Assembly (NCBI GenBank): GCA_027625915.1
Contig: JANTQA010000070.1
Coordinates: forward strand, 13,149,001-13,213,000
Source of the DNA: Anaeramoeba flamelloides
Lineage: Eukaryota; Metamonada; Anaeramoebidae
Length of the DNA: 64,000 nucleotides
Reading direction: 5' to 3'
Shown here: positions 11,658 through 22,340 of the stretch, piece after piece
Position numbering within the stretch: position 1 is the first letter of the stretch
Layout of the letters: every line of letters begins with the position of its first letter
Made by a program: the position numbers and the translations under genes
The notes under the pieces: generated by a model
What the model was told of the DNA's origin: nothing
The model's database searches: none
The model's input: only the letters and a program-made list of their open reading frames with translations

Positions 11658-12118
11658 ACGTGTGTCGAAAAAAAAAATTCTAATAAAGTACTGAAAATAT
11701 GTATAATGGTGTTTGTAGACTGTATTAAAGAACATTCTAAAAACTTTTTTGTACTGATATTTGAATTATAAATGGGAAAATATTTTCACTTCATTTTCCT
11801 TTTCCTTTACAAATAGAGTTTCCCAAAGAAGTAGGTTGTAAACTATAGGCTTTGTTATAAAAAGGAAATTGTTAACCAAGTGAAAAAATTTTCCGATTTG
11901 TAATTCAAATACCAGTAACACTTTTTGAAAATGACTATCTACTTTTTTACTCAACAAACCAAAATAAAAGTAATACCAATTGAGGAAAATAGATGAAACA
12001 TAGTGAATAACCAGAATCGTTTTAAAAAAGTTTTTAGAACTGTTCTTTAATACAGTCGGCAAACCCCATTAGAAATATTTTCAGTACTTTATTAAAATGT
12101 TATTTAACACACACCACG
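11658..12118. mobile_element. TIR element, family E (~461 bp)
   Basis: The ends are long inverted repeats of about 110 bp. Left words CGTGTGT, TAATAAAGTACTGAAAATAT and GACTGTATTAAAGAACA return inverted at 12020-12118. The interior shares the word ATTATAAATGGGAAAATATT with 45545-45697. The 98-codon minus-strand ORF at 11766-12062 is a by-product of this repeat. The element lies about 190 bp downstream of the LAMTOR1-like gene. Superfamily is not clear. Confidence 0.8.
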
Positions 12119-12310
12119 GCTTAAGCCAATTAAACGTGAAACAAGTCCTAGTAGAAAAGTCATTGTAGTTGAGTTCAAAACAAATTGATTTATTACTAAC
12201 AAAATTCACTTTTTAACACAATTTCTTGAAAGATCATTTTACATTGTCGTAATTAATTATGAAGAAAATTGTAAAGCCATTAATTTGTATGTAAGAACTC
12301 AAAATCCAAT

Positions 12311-12920
12311 TTACTCAATTCCTGGATCTGTTTTAAATTTCTCTTTACTAAGGGCTTGAATAATTTTTTCTTTTTTTGTGCTTTGTTTTCAAAAAAATGA
12401 TCCCTCAAACCAAGAAATTAGAATGAAAAAAAATTGAATTGTGATGAAGAAAAATGCTTACCTATCCAAGAGATCTTTTTCGTTGTCTTTTTCAATTCCA
12501 TAGTTTGAGGGGGAGTAGTGCAAATCAACAAGGCTTTGTCTTGCATTGAAAAGAATAGCTTCTGCTAGATCTTCTTCAGCAAAACGACGATCAGTATATG
12601 ATTTTCCAAAATTAGAATTTTTGCTATTGATTTATTATTGGTTTTTTCGATCACAAGTTGTTGTTGTTATAAAATTGTTTGTTGGTGTGTTTAGTGTTGT
12701 GGTTAAAGAAAAAAAGATCCAAGTAAATCTTTGTCTACAATAAAATTTACTTATTTTGTTTTAGTTTTTGAATTTCCTTTGAACTTGAATACTGAATATT
12801 CCTTTTTGGTGTGCTTGTATGCTCTTCGTTTGTTTTTTTTTTTATTTGACTTGAATCATTCTTACGCTCACGGAATTCTTGTTTTGGCCTTTCTTCGCTT
12901 TTTGAAGGAACACAACCCAT
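12311..12920 (-). CDS. N-myristoylated LAMTOR1/p18-like protein, three exons
   Basis: Three exons join in phase: 12920-12751, 12623-12462 and 12380-12311, giving 133 aa and TAA. Introns are 127 and 81 nt with donors GTAAAT and GTAAGC and acceptors ATAG and AAAG. The N-terminus MGCVPSK is a myristoylation/palmitoylation signal, followed by a charged Lys-rich stretch (to about residue 57). The middle (RRFAEEDLAEAILFNARQSL, then VDLHYS, residues about 70-95) resembles the LAMTOR1 helix around its [21 protein letters not shown] segment. The C-terminus is KEKIIQALSKEKF. LAMTOR1 anchors the Ragulator complex to lysosomes and recruits Rag GTPases and TORC1; animal LAMTOR1 is about 161 aa. The gene structure is well supported; the family assignment is tentative, and another lipid-anchored adaptor such as a BORC subunit is possible. 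Confidence 0.55.
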
Positions 12921-13009
12921 TAAAAGAAAATTAATAAAACAGAAAAAATGATCCTGATCTTTATAAGAATAGAGTAAATCAAGAAAATATCTGTTAATTC
13001 GAATAATAG

Positions 13010-13240
13010 AATCAAAATATCAATTACAACAAGATGGGACACTGAAATTAAAGCAACACTTGGTGAAATTCTGCGAAAATGGAAAAAAAATTTGAGCTCA
13101 AGAGATAGAGAATTAAAACTGGTTATTAAAACAAAAAGTTTTCTTCAGTTGTTATGGAAAGAAAATCACCCAAACCGACAAATAAAAGAGCTCTACAACA
13201 TAAATTTCAGACAAAAAATACTCATTCCCAATGAATAAAA
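13010..13240 (+). mobile_element. Possible LINE-derived coding fragment
   Basis: A frame open for about 75 codons contains ITTRWDTEIKATLGEILRKW and SFLQLLWKENHPNRQIKELY, then a stop and decayed continuation to about 13450. The pattern (W..EI..., Lys/Arg helices) is like the linker between endonuclease and reverse transcriptase in LINE ORF2 proteins, but no catalytic motif is visible. It lies next to the 5' end of the LAMTOR1-like gene. Confidence 0.25.
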
Positions 13241-14036
13241 AGTTCATTAATCACTTGTATCACAATTTCGAGAAATAATTACTCCCCTAGATCAACAAGA
13301 AAAGGCAAAATGAAATATTTGATTTTTTCATCTTACATAAAAAATCCAAAGATTTCTTTGAATTATTAAGAAAAAGAATGTGTGCTCTTCAAGATATGAA
13401 TTTTTCCAAATTAATTTTTAATAGAATAAAGATTATGAGCTTTGAAATTACCATTAAATTCTAAAACACAAAATATTCTTGGTTACTTTTATATTTCAAA
13501 AATTTGTTATTTATTTATTGTTAATTTTTGACTTTTTATTTTTTATATTTTTAAGATTTTTTTTTTTGTGTTGTATTAATTAAAAAAGAGATTAATTTTT
13601 GAACTCTACTTTGGGAAAAAAAGGATATACTCACAAGTTAATAGTTGGAATATACCATTTTATGGAATGCCCAAAGATCAAGTTAAAAAGGCCGATACGT
13701 CTTTGTGATAATTAATTATTAGGGTTTTTAATATCATAATTGAACCTTTTTTTTTTTTGATTTTTTTTAAAAAAAAAATAGTTTTTATTTTTGATTTATT
13801 TATATTAATTTAAGGGGGGTTAAAATTCCTCTTATGTAACCGAATTCCTGAACTTGAATTTAGAAATTTTTTAAAAGATTCAAACATAGTTTTATTATCT
13901 ACGAGATGTAATTAAGATATTGAATCTTTTTTATTAATAATATTAAAAATATTATTAGTATTTATAATAAGAGGAAAATTCTTTTTTTTTAATTCAGAAA
14001 TCCAGATTTTAAGATTATTTTCTTAGGCTGGGTAGG

Positions 14037-14120
14037 CGTTAGGTTTTTTTTTTTTTTAAGAAATAAACCGAAAATTTCTTAAATTTTCTTTTTATTTCCT
14101 GAATTAAAAAAAACCTAACG
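14037..14120. repeat. Hairpin element F, copy 1 (84 bp, inside LINE relic)
   Basis: The outer arms CGTTAGGTTTTTTT and AAAAAAACCTAACG are exact inverses. The inner arms are AAGAAATAAACCGAAAATTT and AAATTTTCTTTTTATTTC. Similar hairpins lie at 22288-22340, 50175-50253 and 51447-51520. It directly follows the LINE residues SPSWKCR on the minus strand. Confidence 0.8.
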
Positions 14121-14671
14121 ACATTTCCAACTTGGACTATTTTTTAATTGATTCATTCGGTAATTTTCTGGTTCAGATTCCAATTCTTTTAAATTTCTAG
14201 ATTCATAATTAATGTTTTCTGTTTCTTTTTCTCTAAAAGGGGAAGAAGATTTATTAATTTATCAAATCCTAAAATTTTAAAATTTTGAATTAATTTAAAT
14301 CTTCTTTTGTAAATTGTGATTCTTGCCAAATAAATTTTTTCTTCAGTTTTATAACTAAGTCTTGGGGGATGTGGGTTTATTATAAACGATTCTGTAATTT
14401 TTTTATTAATTCAAATGACAATGTTTTTGAAATCAGATTATTTAAAGTCAAATATTTCCAACCGATATATTAATTGACTACGTAGGACGGCTTTAAAGAA
14501 TTGAATTTTTAATCCATTAGAAAAATTCCTTTCTTTAAAAATATGGAGAAGTTTTTCAAAATTATTATTGACCTTTTCAAAGTTGAATTTTAGATGAGTT
14601 TTTTTATCTAACCAAATACCAAGATATAAAATTTCTTTTGGTATTAGGGTGTTTTTTTGTTTTATCATCAT
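14121..14671 (-). mobile_element. LINE relic 1 (end of reverse transcriptase and C-terminal part)
   Basis: The minus-strand frame 14671-14438 reads KEILYLGIWLDKK, the conserved motif after the RT palm, then GLKIQFFKAVLRSQLIY, the thumb region. Downstream, with frameshifts, come HPPRLSYKTEEKI and IYKRRFKL (about 14350-14285) and QLKNSPSWKCR just before the hairpin. The same order is seen at 22.8-22.3 kb and 49.8-50.2 kb. There is no RT catalytic core in this copy: it is 5'-truncated and broken by several frameshifts and stops. Confidence 0.75.
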
Positions 14672-16149
14672 TTAGATTCATACCAAAATATTTTATTATT
14701 TTATATAAAAAATAGTTTTTATTTTTTGAGGAAACCTAATAGATTTATAAAAGTTTTTTATTTTTGTTTTCAAAAGGGTAAAAAAACAATATTAATAAAA
14801 AAACAAACAAAATTAGCACAAGAACTAATAATAATAAAAAAAAAAACATCGAAAAATGATCCAACTTTCAAATTCAATACAATAAGTCAAATTCTAAAAT
14901 TTTATATTATTCAATAATTATTATAATCTTAATAAATTGGTAGTATACACAATAGAAATAAAAACTAGTAATAAAAAGAATAGAAAAATTGGAAGTCAAA
15001 TGAATAACATCTACAGCTGAAAATTCTATTCAGATGATAGGGCTTGGGATTAGTATATATGTGGATATAAATTAAAAGATTTTGTGTAAAAATTAAAAAA
15101 AAAAATCACAGTATTGAAATGTAAAAAAACAGTTTGAAAAGAAATTTCAAGAATTCAGAACAATAAAATAATAGGAAACTTAACAAAATATTGTTTTTCA
15201 TTAATACACCTTAATAAAATTCTTATTTCCAATTGTTTTTTTTTATGAGACATAAGTCATTTAAAAATGGTGAGTACATTTTTTTTAGAATTTGATAAAA
15301 ATTAAAATTTTTTTAAACTTTCTATTTTTTAATACAGTTTGTACTTTTAAACACCCGATTCAAATATAATGACCAATTTCTTTTTTTGAGAAATCTTTGA
15401 AATTAGTAGATTATAGAAACTGACAAGATCTCAGAAGTGGGTCTAGAATTGTTTTCTACTTTTTCTAGGATTAATAAATAAATTCTAATAATAAAGAATC
15501 AAAAATGAAAGTTTTTCTCAGAAATTTTAGTTATAATTTTTAATAAAAAAATTTTTCCAAACAAAAGAAAAAAATTCCAATAAAAATTGTAAAATTATTA
15601 AAAATTTTGTTCAAATTTCATTCTCAATATATAATTTTACCTTAAAAATCAAGAATTCTAATTTCAAAATTAATTTGAGTTTAGGTATATTTTAGATACT
15701 GAATTAGATACTTTTAGAAAACTAAAAAAACTAAGACACCGGTTTTATTTTGAAAAATTGAATTTAATTTCTCGGTACACACATTTTTTTGTTCATTATC
15801 AAACCTTTTTGAAAAATCAAAATTGTTAGATGCACTTTTTAATTCTTGTTATGTAGATATTTGATGAAGAAAAGGGTATAAATTTTTTAGATCAGTTACT
15901 TTATGTTATCTGTAAAAACGAGTTTTCAGACAACAATCTTTTACTTTGTAAACTCTTTTTTAAAAAGGAAATTGAAAATGAAGTGAACTTTTATATCCCA
16001 TGTATTCTTTGAATACCGGTAATTTTCATTTTTCTAAGAGACCTTTCACGAAATTACAAACTACTTATTTGAAAACTCTCTTCCAAAATTAAACCTCAAG
16101 AAACTCAAGTAACAAATTTTTTCCCGTTTTTTCTCCAAATTTCTGTAGA
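14672..16149. other. Intergenic, no gene recognised
   Basis: AT-rich DNA. The 86-codon ORF at 14657-14917 is low-complexity and looks like chance. Around 15925-16010 a stretch (AAAGGAAATTGAAAATGAAG) is shared with 45640-45690, showing a fragment of a dispersed repeat. Confidence 0.4.
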
Positions 16150-16634
16150 GCAGCGAAAAAAATACCGAACATGAAAAAAATCCCGGACAAGATTTTTAAT
16201 TGTGTATATTAGTAAAATTATTATGTAATTTCAGCTATTTACAATCAAATTCCTTTTTTTAAGAATCAAACTTTTTCAATTATAACCCCCCCACTTATTA
16301 GAATGATGATTGATGAAATCACACTTGTTCAAAACACCATTCAACCAATCAAAAAACAAGAAGAAAAATTATCATTTTCCAAACTCTAGTAAACCTCTAT
16401 AAAACTCGATTGTTTTTCAAAAAAAGTTGATCAACATTAGGCTATCAAACAATTACTCAAGTATTCTAGAGACACCTTACTTTGATGAACTTTAGGTAGG
16501 TTTATTACTAATCTCATAAAAAAATTGGTTATTTATAATAAGGATTTGATTGAAATTAGACAAAAATTTTACTAATATTCACAATTAAAAATCTTGTCCG
16601 GGATTTTTTTCTTATCCGGTATTTTTTTCCCTAC
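16150..16634. mobile_element. TIR element, family B (~485 bp)
   Basis: Left (GCAGCGAAAAAAATACCGAA, then TCCCGGACAAGATTTTTAAT) and right ends are inverse copies over about 70 bp. The right end inverted begins GTAGGGAAAAAAATACCGGA. No coding frame lies inside. Related ends occur at 59155-59285, 62235-62400 and 63480-63690. Target duplication is unclear. A non-autonomous DNA transposon is the best reading. Confidence 0.8.
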
Positions 16635-16979
16635 TATAGTTTAAAAATATATACTTTTGAGATATGTCTCTCTAAAAAAAGTTAAATTTGATGCTCTGTT
16701 GTTTTTTCTTGTTTTTTTTTCGAACAATACTTTCGTTATTATGCAAAAACAACAAAAACATAATAACATTTTCAGTGTCTGTCATTTGGAGCAATTTTTG
16801 GTTTTTTTAATTTTTGGAGCAATTTTTTTTTTTTTAGAATCTTCTGGTTCAATTTGTAGAATCACAAGATTCTATTTTTTTTATACTCAAAAAGTATTAA
16901 AAAACTCTAAAAAAAATAACCATAAAACACTTAAAAAAAATTAAAATTAACTAAGACAAATAAAATAGGGCTGATTTTT

Positions 16980-18680
16980 TTTTTTTTTTTTGAATAAAAG
17001 ATAAAAAAAAGAACAAAAATTTATTGATTGTATTTTAATATAACTTCAGTTTTTAATGAAATGTCATTTAATTGATTTCTTCTTGGTGAATCAATATGTG
17101 TTAAAAAAGAAAATAATCTTTCAACCTCACAACTTGTTGGTTTTATACTCAATTTTTTTAAAATATGTTCACTAATCTTAGGGAATTTTTTTTTATTAGA
17201 AGTCCAAAATTTTATTGGATTATCATCAATTGTAAAATTATTATTAAATATAAATTTCTGTAATTCTTTTCCAGTTAAATAATAATTCAACTGGTAAAAT
17301 GTCTAAATTTAATAATTCAGTATGAATAATTTGTGGGTCGAAAATATTTCTTTTTAAATAAAAAGGAGACATCCAATAGTTTATTTTAATAATTTCTTTA
17401 ACAATATCCCATCTGTTTAAATATTTATTTTTTTATACAATTAAAAATTTCTTTTTAATTTTTTTTTTTTGTATTAAAGGAATAAAAATTAAATTGAGTT
17501 TGAATTATTTTCATTTGGGTCTCGACTTTTTCATCAAAAAAAAAAATTACTGAAATTATTAAATGAATCAATCAACTGATTTGTAATTATTTTGTTCTGA
17601 ATTAATTTAATTAGGGGTATCAATAAACCCCCCTAAATATTTAATTATTTTCAATTGTTCTGAAACTTCTAAATTGTCCAATAATAATAAAATCTTTTCT
17701 TTGAGTTTTGTATTTTCCTCATGGTCTAAAAATTTTATCAAGTTAACTTTATTATTATAAATATCCAAGCATGTTTGTAACCAGGTCCCCCATCGAGTTA
17801 AAGACGGTTTATTTATCATCCTACTATTCGCTTGTAACCACCTCTGTTTTCTCTTTGACTGATTCCCTGAATAAAAAAATTTATTGATTTTGGCACATAA
17901 GATATTAACTTTATCAAAATTTTGAATAATAATTTGTGAAATTAAATGTAGTGTATGTGCCCCGCAGACTACGTGTTTAATACCCAATTTATTGATATTT
18001 CTCCCTAAACACATACAAGTTGGTGCACCATCTGTAATTAAAGCTTGAATTTGTTCAAATTCTATATTATATTTTAATAAAGTTTCAATTATATATTTTT
18101 GTAAATTGCTTGCTGTACATGAATTGGCATGTACCAAGTCAACACAAAGTGAAAATTCACAATTTGATATAATAATTCCAATCCAACTTCTACTATTACT
18201 ATCTGTAGTCTCATCAATAATTAAAGAAAAAACAGAATTCTTTAACAATTCATTTATTCGGTTCTGTTCTTCCTCTAATAACTGGTGTACCGTTCTTCTA
18301 AGAGTGGAGTTGCTTGGTATATGTTTAATTGATTTTATTATATCAATAAACTGATTGTTTTCAAGTAACTTGGAACCTTCACTAAGATTGATGCCACATT
18401 GATAAAATACTTTTTACAAGTTTCTTGGGAATATCTTCCGAAAGAATTTTCTCGAATCTTCTTTTTGATTTTAAGTGTTTATCTGAGTTAAGGTGTTTCA
18501 TTAGTACAGATTTTTTTTGGCATTAATTTAGAATGGCATATATTGCATTTCAGTACAATTAATTGTGAAGTCTGCTGGTTAATTTTAAAACAATCAAATT
18601 TCTTTTCTTGTAATAATCTTTTGATTGTCCTTTTCGAAAGCTCATATTTTGTTTTTTTCTTTTCTTATTTTTTTCTTTGC
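16980..18680 (-). mobile_element. Broken hAT transposon: BED finger, RNaseH-like transposase, dimerisation domain
   Basis: Reading along the minus strand: a BED-type zinc finger near 18560-18490 (CNICHSKL, then after a frameshift MKHLNSDKHLKSK); the transposase body 18248-17607 with SLIIDETTDS, LITDGAPTC, HVVCGAHTLHL and PSLTRWGTW, which match the DDE/RNaseH fold of hAT transposases; and the C-terminal dimerisation domain 17290-17021 with KFPKISEHILKKLSIKPTSC and EVERLFS. The coding region is interrupted by at least three frameshifts or stops (between finger and body, between body and tail, and near 18350), so the gene is dead. I could not define the terminal inverted repeats or the 8-bp target duplication typical of hAT elements. 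Confidence 0.85.
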
Positions 18681-19236
18681 TTTTTTTTTTTTTTTCTACA
18701 ACAAAGTCAGTATTTGGGATACTCGATGATTTTAACGTTCTTTTTTTTTAGGATTCTCCTTTGGGGTCATCAATTTTATTGTTCGTTTTTTTCATTTGAA
18801 AGAAAAATAAACACAAATAAATAAAAATGAAAAAATAGAATCTTTCAATTGAACAATTAATTAACAGAAAAAGGTTTCGAAAACCCATTCAATAACTTTT
18901 GATTCTCAAGATTCTATTTTGAAAATAAATATTTTGAAAATTTTGTAAAAACTAAGTGAAATTTCAGGATCTCAAACAAAAAGAAAAAATTTTTTTAGAT
19001 CAGAGTCGTAATTTTAAAAAATTGATATGTTGTTTAGTGACTCATTTGAAAACACTTTATTAAATAGAATCTTAAGATTCAATTGAACTTTTTGAAAAAA
19101 TTGAATAGAATCCTGAGATTCCATTTTTTAGCATCTTTTGACAGACTCTGAACATTTTTCATTTTTAGTCTTTTTGTAGGCATTTCTCAAAAACAAAAAT
19201 ACTAATTTGTAAATTGAATAAAGAACACAAATACCC

Positions 19237-20565
19237 ATGACAGAAAAGGGATCCAATTTAAAAACTGACACACTAATTAAACCTGAAGAAAAAACTGAAA
19301 ATCAAGAAACAAAAAACGAGACGAATGTGAATGAAAAAAAAACAATTTCTAAAGTGAATGAGAAAGAAAAAGATTATGTTTCAAAAGAAAACACAAAAAA
19401 TGATAATTTCAAGGTTGAGTCTATCAACAAAGAAAATCCCAAGACAAAAAATCAAAACAACATTGTAAATAAGAAAAACAATAAAGAATCACAATTAGAA
19501 AATTCTAAAGAGCAGCCAAGATCACTTCTAGTAACTCCAAAAGCAGAAAATCTTGAATCAAAGGCAAACCCAGAACAGTATGGTTTAACATCACAATATA
19601 ACAAAATAAAAAAATTATTAGAAGAAGAAAAATCAAAAAAAAAAAATATTCAAAATGAGCTTGAAACATTGCAGAAAGAGTTTAACAAAATTAAAACCCA
19701 ACTCAAGAAAACAAAAAACGAAAAAACAACACCAACTGTTGAGCAATGCCTTGAAAAATTAAATAAGAGGTTTGTTGAGATCAAAGAAAATTGGAAACAA
19801 TTAATCAAAGATCAAAAAATTCTAAACACAAAGAAATATCTCTTTCAAAAAACAAAACTAACAAAAAAATATTTATTGAAAAAAGAACAGCAATTACAAC
19901 AAAAACAAAAACAAAAGAACCAACTCCAACAAGAATTAGAAACAATTCAAAAGAAGAAAAGAGAAATAATGGATGAATCAAATTTAATGAATAACAAAAA
20001 CGATTCCAAGGAGAATTTCTACAAATTTGTTCAAATAGACCTTATTGAAGATTTTGATGAATTATATGGTTAGTATGTTAAACAATTAAAGTTGATTTTT
20101 GATAGATGGGTTATCGATTATCCAGAAATCTTATGGAAATTTTTTCAACCAGTCCAAATGTGTCATGGTAGTGTAATTTATGAAATAGTAAAAAAGAGAA
20201 ATGGGAAATCAAAAAACAAAGTCCTCTGCCAAGAATATTTCCAAAAAAAAAGCAAAGCCATACTATCAAATTTTATTTCAAACTTGAATGAAAATGAACA
20301 AAAACAATATCAACAACTATTACTGAAGAACAAAAGACACCTAAGAAATTTTTTTATCACAACCATAAAGTTCTTTTGGAATATAATAATCATTGGTTAT
20401 CAGTGTAAGTTTAATAGAGATTTGAAATTCAATCCAAAATTTCACCAGACTTTCGAATCGGGGCAAAGTGAAATCAAATACAATGATCCCATTTTTATTA
20501 TTTTACCATTTTTAATATTAAAGGATAATAAAATAATTAAAAAAATTATTGTGTATGGTATTTAA
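19237..20565 (+). CDS. Coiled-coil protein with GIL1/IRKI-like C-terminal domain; one in-frame TAG
   Basis: The ATG at 19237 opens 278 codons. There is a charged Lys/Glu/Asn-rich leader (residues 1-110), a long coiled coil (about 120-260, rich in EEEKSKKKN and KEQQLQQKQK heptads), then FYKFVQIDLIEDFDELYG and a TAG at 20071-20073. The same frame continues without other interruption to TAA at 20563-20565: QLKLIFDRWVIDYPEILWKF, KVLCQEYFQKKSKAIL, FFITTIKFFWNIIIIGY and DPIFIILPFLILKDNK, ending VYGI. The order (VCQ..F, W, then a V..PG-like strand and a final VY) resembles the C-terminal region of plant GIL1/IRKI proteins (DUF641 group), so one gene with an internal stop is more likely than two. No intron of the right length removes the TAG. 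The alternatives are a recent pseudogene, read-through or a sequence error. The function is unknown. Confidence 0.5.
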
Positions 20566-21739
20566 ATTGTTTTTCAAATTTTAAATTTATTATCTGATGA
20601 TATATTTAACTGTTTTAAAATAATTCAAACATTATTTTTATTGGGTATATTTTATTTATTTTATTTATTTAATTTATTTACCAAATTTATTTTTAAAATT
20701 TTGTTTATTTAATAATAAAAAAATCAAAAGTATTTGAACCTTTTTTTTTATTTTTTTTTAATTCGGGAAATTTTTTTATGTTGTTCATTTTAAAAAAACT
20801 GTATTAATTGGGGGGGGGGGGGGGGTGTTTTGGGAGATAATTTTTGTTAAAAAAAAAAATGTTTTAATTTTTATATGATTTAAAAATGTAAATTGCACCC
20901 TAGAAATATTTTTATTGAATTTTTAAATAGAAATTTAAGTAAAAAATCATATTTTTCAATGTTTTATAAAGGATGTACATCCGAAATTATTTTTAATTTT
21001 GAAAAGAAAAAAAAAAAAAATAGAAAATGATATGGAAAAAGTAAAAAAAAAAAAAATAGAAAAAAATAAGTTTGGGTGGGTTTATAATAAGTGATTAATC
21101 GAGTTCATGTCATTTTTTTTTAAAGTTATATAATTTTATTAGGGGTTTGGCCTATTTTCGTTAATTTTTTGATTCTATGTTGAATAAAAATAATTTTCGC
21201 AAATTTAACAATTATTTCTGAAAATATCTTTTCCAAATCAAAATTTTTAAGGGGTAATAGCATTATGTTGTAAAAAAAAAAAGGAAATAACAGAAAGCAT
21301 AGTTTATATAATTTTTACAGATTTTTTAATTTTATTGACTTTCCAAGTTATTTTTTTAGCATTGATTAAAATAATTGTTTTTTTATCAATTGATTATAAT
21401 TTTTTTTTTATTGATTTTCGAGAATTTTCCAATTATTGTAAGTTCTAAATTTTATTAATAAGGTTTTAGATTATAAGCAAAAAAAATGAGAATGTGTGAG
21501 AACCAAAATTATATTGAAAATATAAATTAATCGCCAAATTCGTGATTTATTTTATTTTAGATGTGCAAAAGATACTCACGTTGTCCTTAAACTTTAATTT
21601 ATTTCAGAAATTTAAGCCTAAAATCATAGATTTCATGATTATTTATTAATTAAATTAATTTCAAATTATCCTAATTTAAACTTATTTCATAAATATTTAT
21701 TTCTTTTAATTTATTTTGTAAAAATAATCTAACTTTTTC
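20566..21739. other. Intergenic with a run of 16 G
   Basis: AT-rich, gene-free DNA. The outstanding feature is an uninterrupted G-run at 20810-20825 followed by TGTTTTGGGAG. A-runs lie at 21008-21019 and 21041-21054. No reading frame is convincing. Confidence 0.5.
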
Positions 21740-22025
21740 ATAGAAAGGGTAGGCCATAATCAATGATCAATTTTTTCAATAATTTCCTTTTTTTCGTATT
21801 TTAAACATAAAGGACAAAATTTATTTGAATTTTTATTAATTAAATAGTAATATCTATTTAAACTGTTAACAAATTCTCTGAATTTTAGAATTGTTCAACT
21901 TGAGGGATAACTTAAAATTTTTGAGTTTTAAATAAATTTTTTTGATATTTTATTATTGTGAAATATTTTTGGAGTGTTATAAAGTGTTGTAGGGTGTCTA
22001 TTTTTTCTTGTATGTTTATGTTATA

Positions 22026-22217
22026 CATTCGATTCCACTTTTAAGGCACAAACTGTAACGAAATTTAAGACAAAACAAAAATCTCAAATTAAGGCTCAAA
22101 ATTCAAATTCTAGGAAAATAATTATGTAAAAAAAAATTACTAATTTTGTGCCTTAATTTGAGGTTTTTGTGTGCCTTAAATTTCGTTGAAAGTTTTTTGA
22201 TTAAAAGCGGAACTGTC
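22026..22217. mobile_element. Palindromic Tc1-like short element D, copy 2 (192 bp)
   Basis: The two halves are inverse copies: ACGAAATTTAAGACAAAAC and CTCAAATTAAGGCTCAAAAT return as ATTTTGTGCCTTAATTTGAG and GTGCCTTAAATTTCGTTG. The ends (CATTCGATTCC and the inverse GACAGTTCCGC) are next to TA. It is the same family as 32608-32803 and is nested within LINE relic 2. Confidence 0.8.
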
Positions 22218-22287
22218 TATATCGTTAAAATATTTTCATTTTACAAACAAACCTTAAAATCAAGAAAAAAAAAATTTACTTTTATTA

Positions 22288-22340
22288 ATTTATGAAATAA
22301 AAAGAAAATCTAAGAAACTTTCTTTTTATTTCTTAAATTA
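22288..22340. repeat. Hairpin element F, copy 2 (inside LINE relic)
   Basis: AATTTATGAAATAAAAAGAA pairs with TTCTTTTTATTTCTTAAATT over a short loop. The right half is nearly the same as those of the hairpins at 14.1, 50.2 and 51.5 kb. A separate exact palindrome AACCGAAATTTCGGTT lies at about 22622-22637. Confidence 0.65.

Noticed and set aside
11766-12062. 98-codon ORF as a membrane protein
   Set aside because: It lies inside a TIR element and runs into its inverted repeats; there is no family resemblance.
20062-20110. An intron removing the in-frame TAG
   Set aside because: Candidate GT-AG pairs here give 19, 23 or 37 nt, which would break the frame that continues across the stop.
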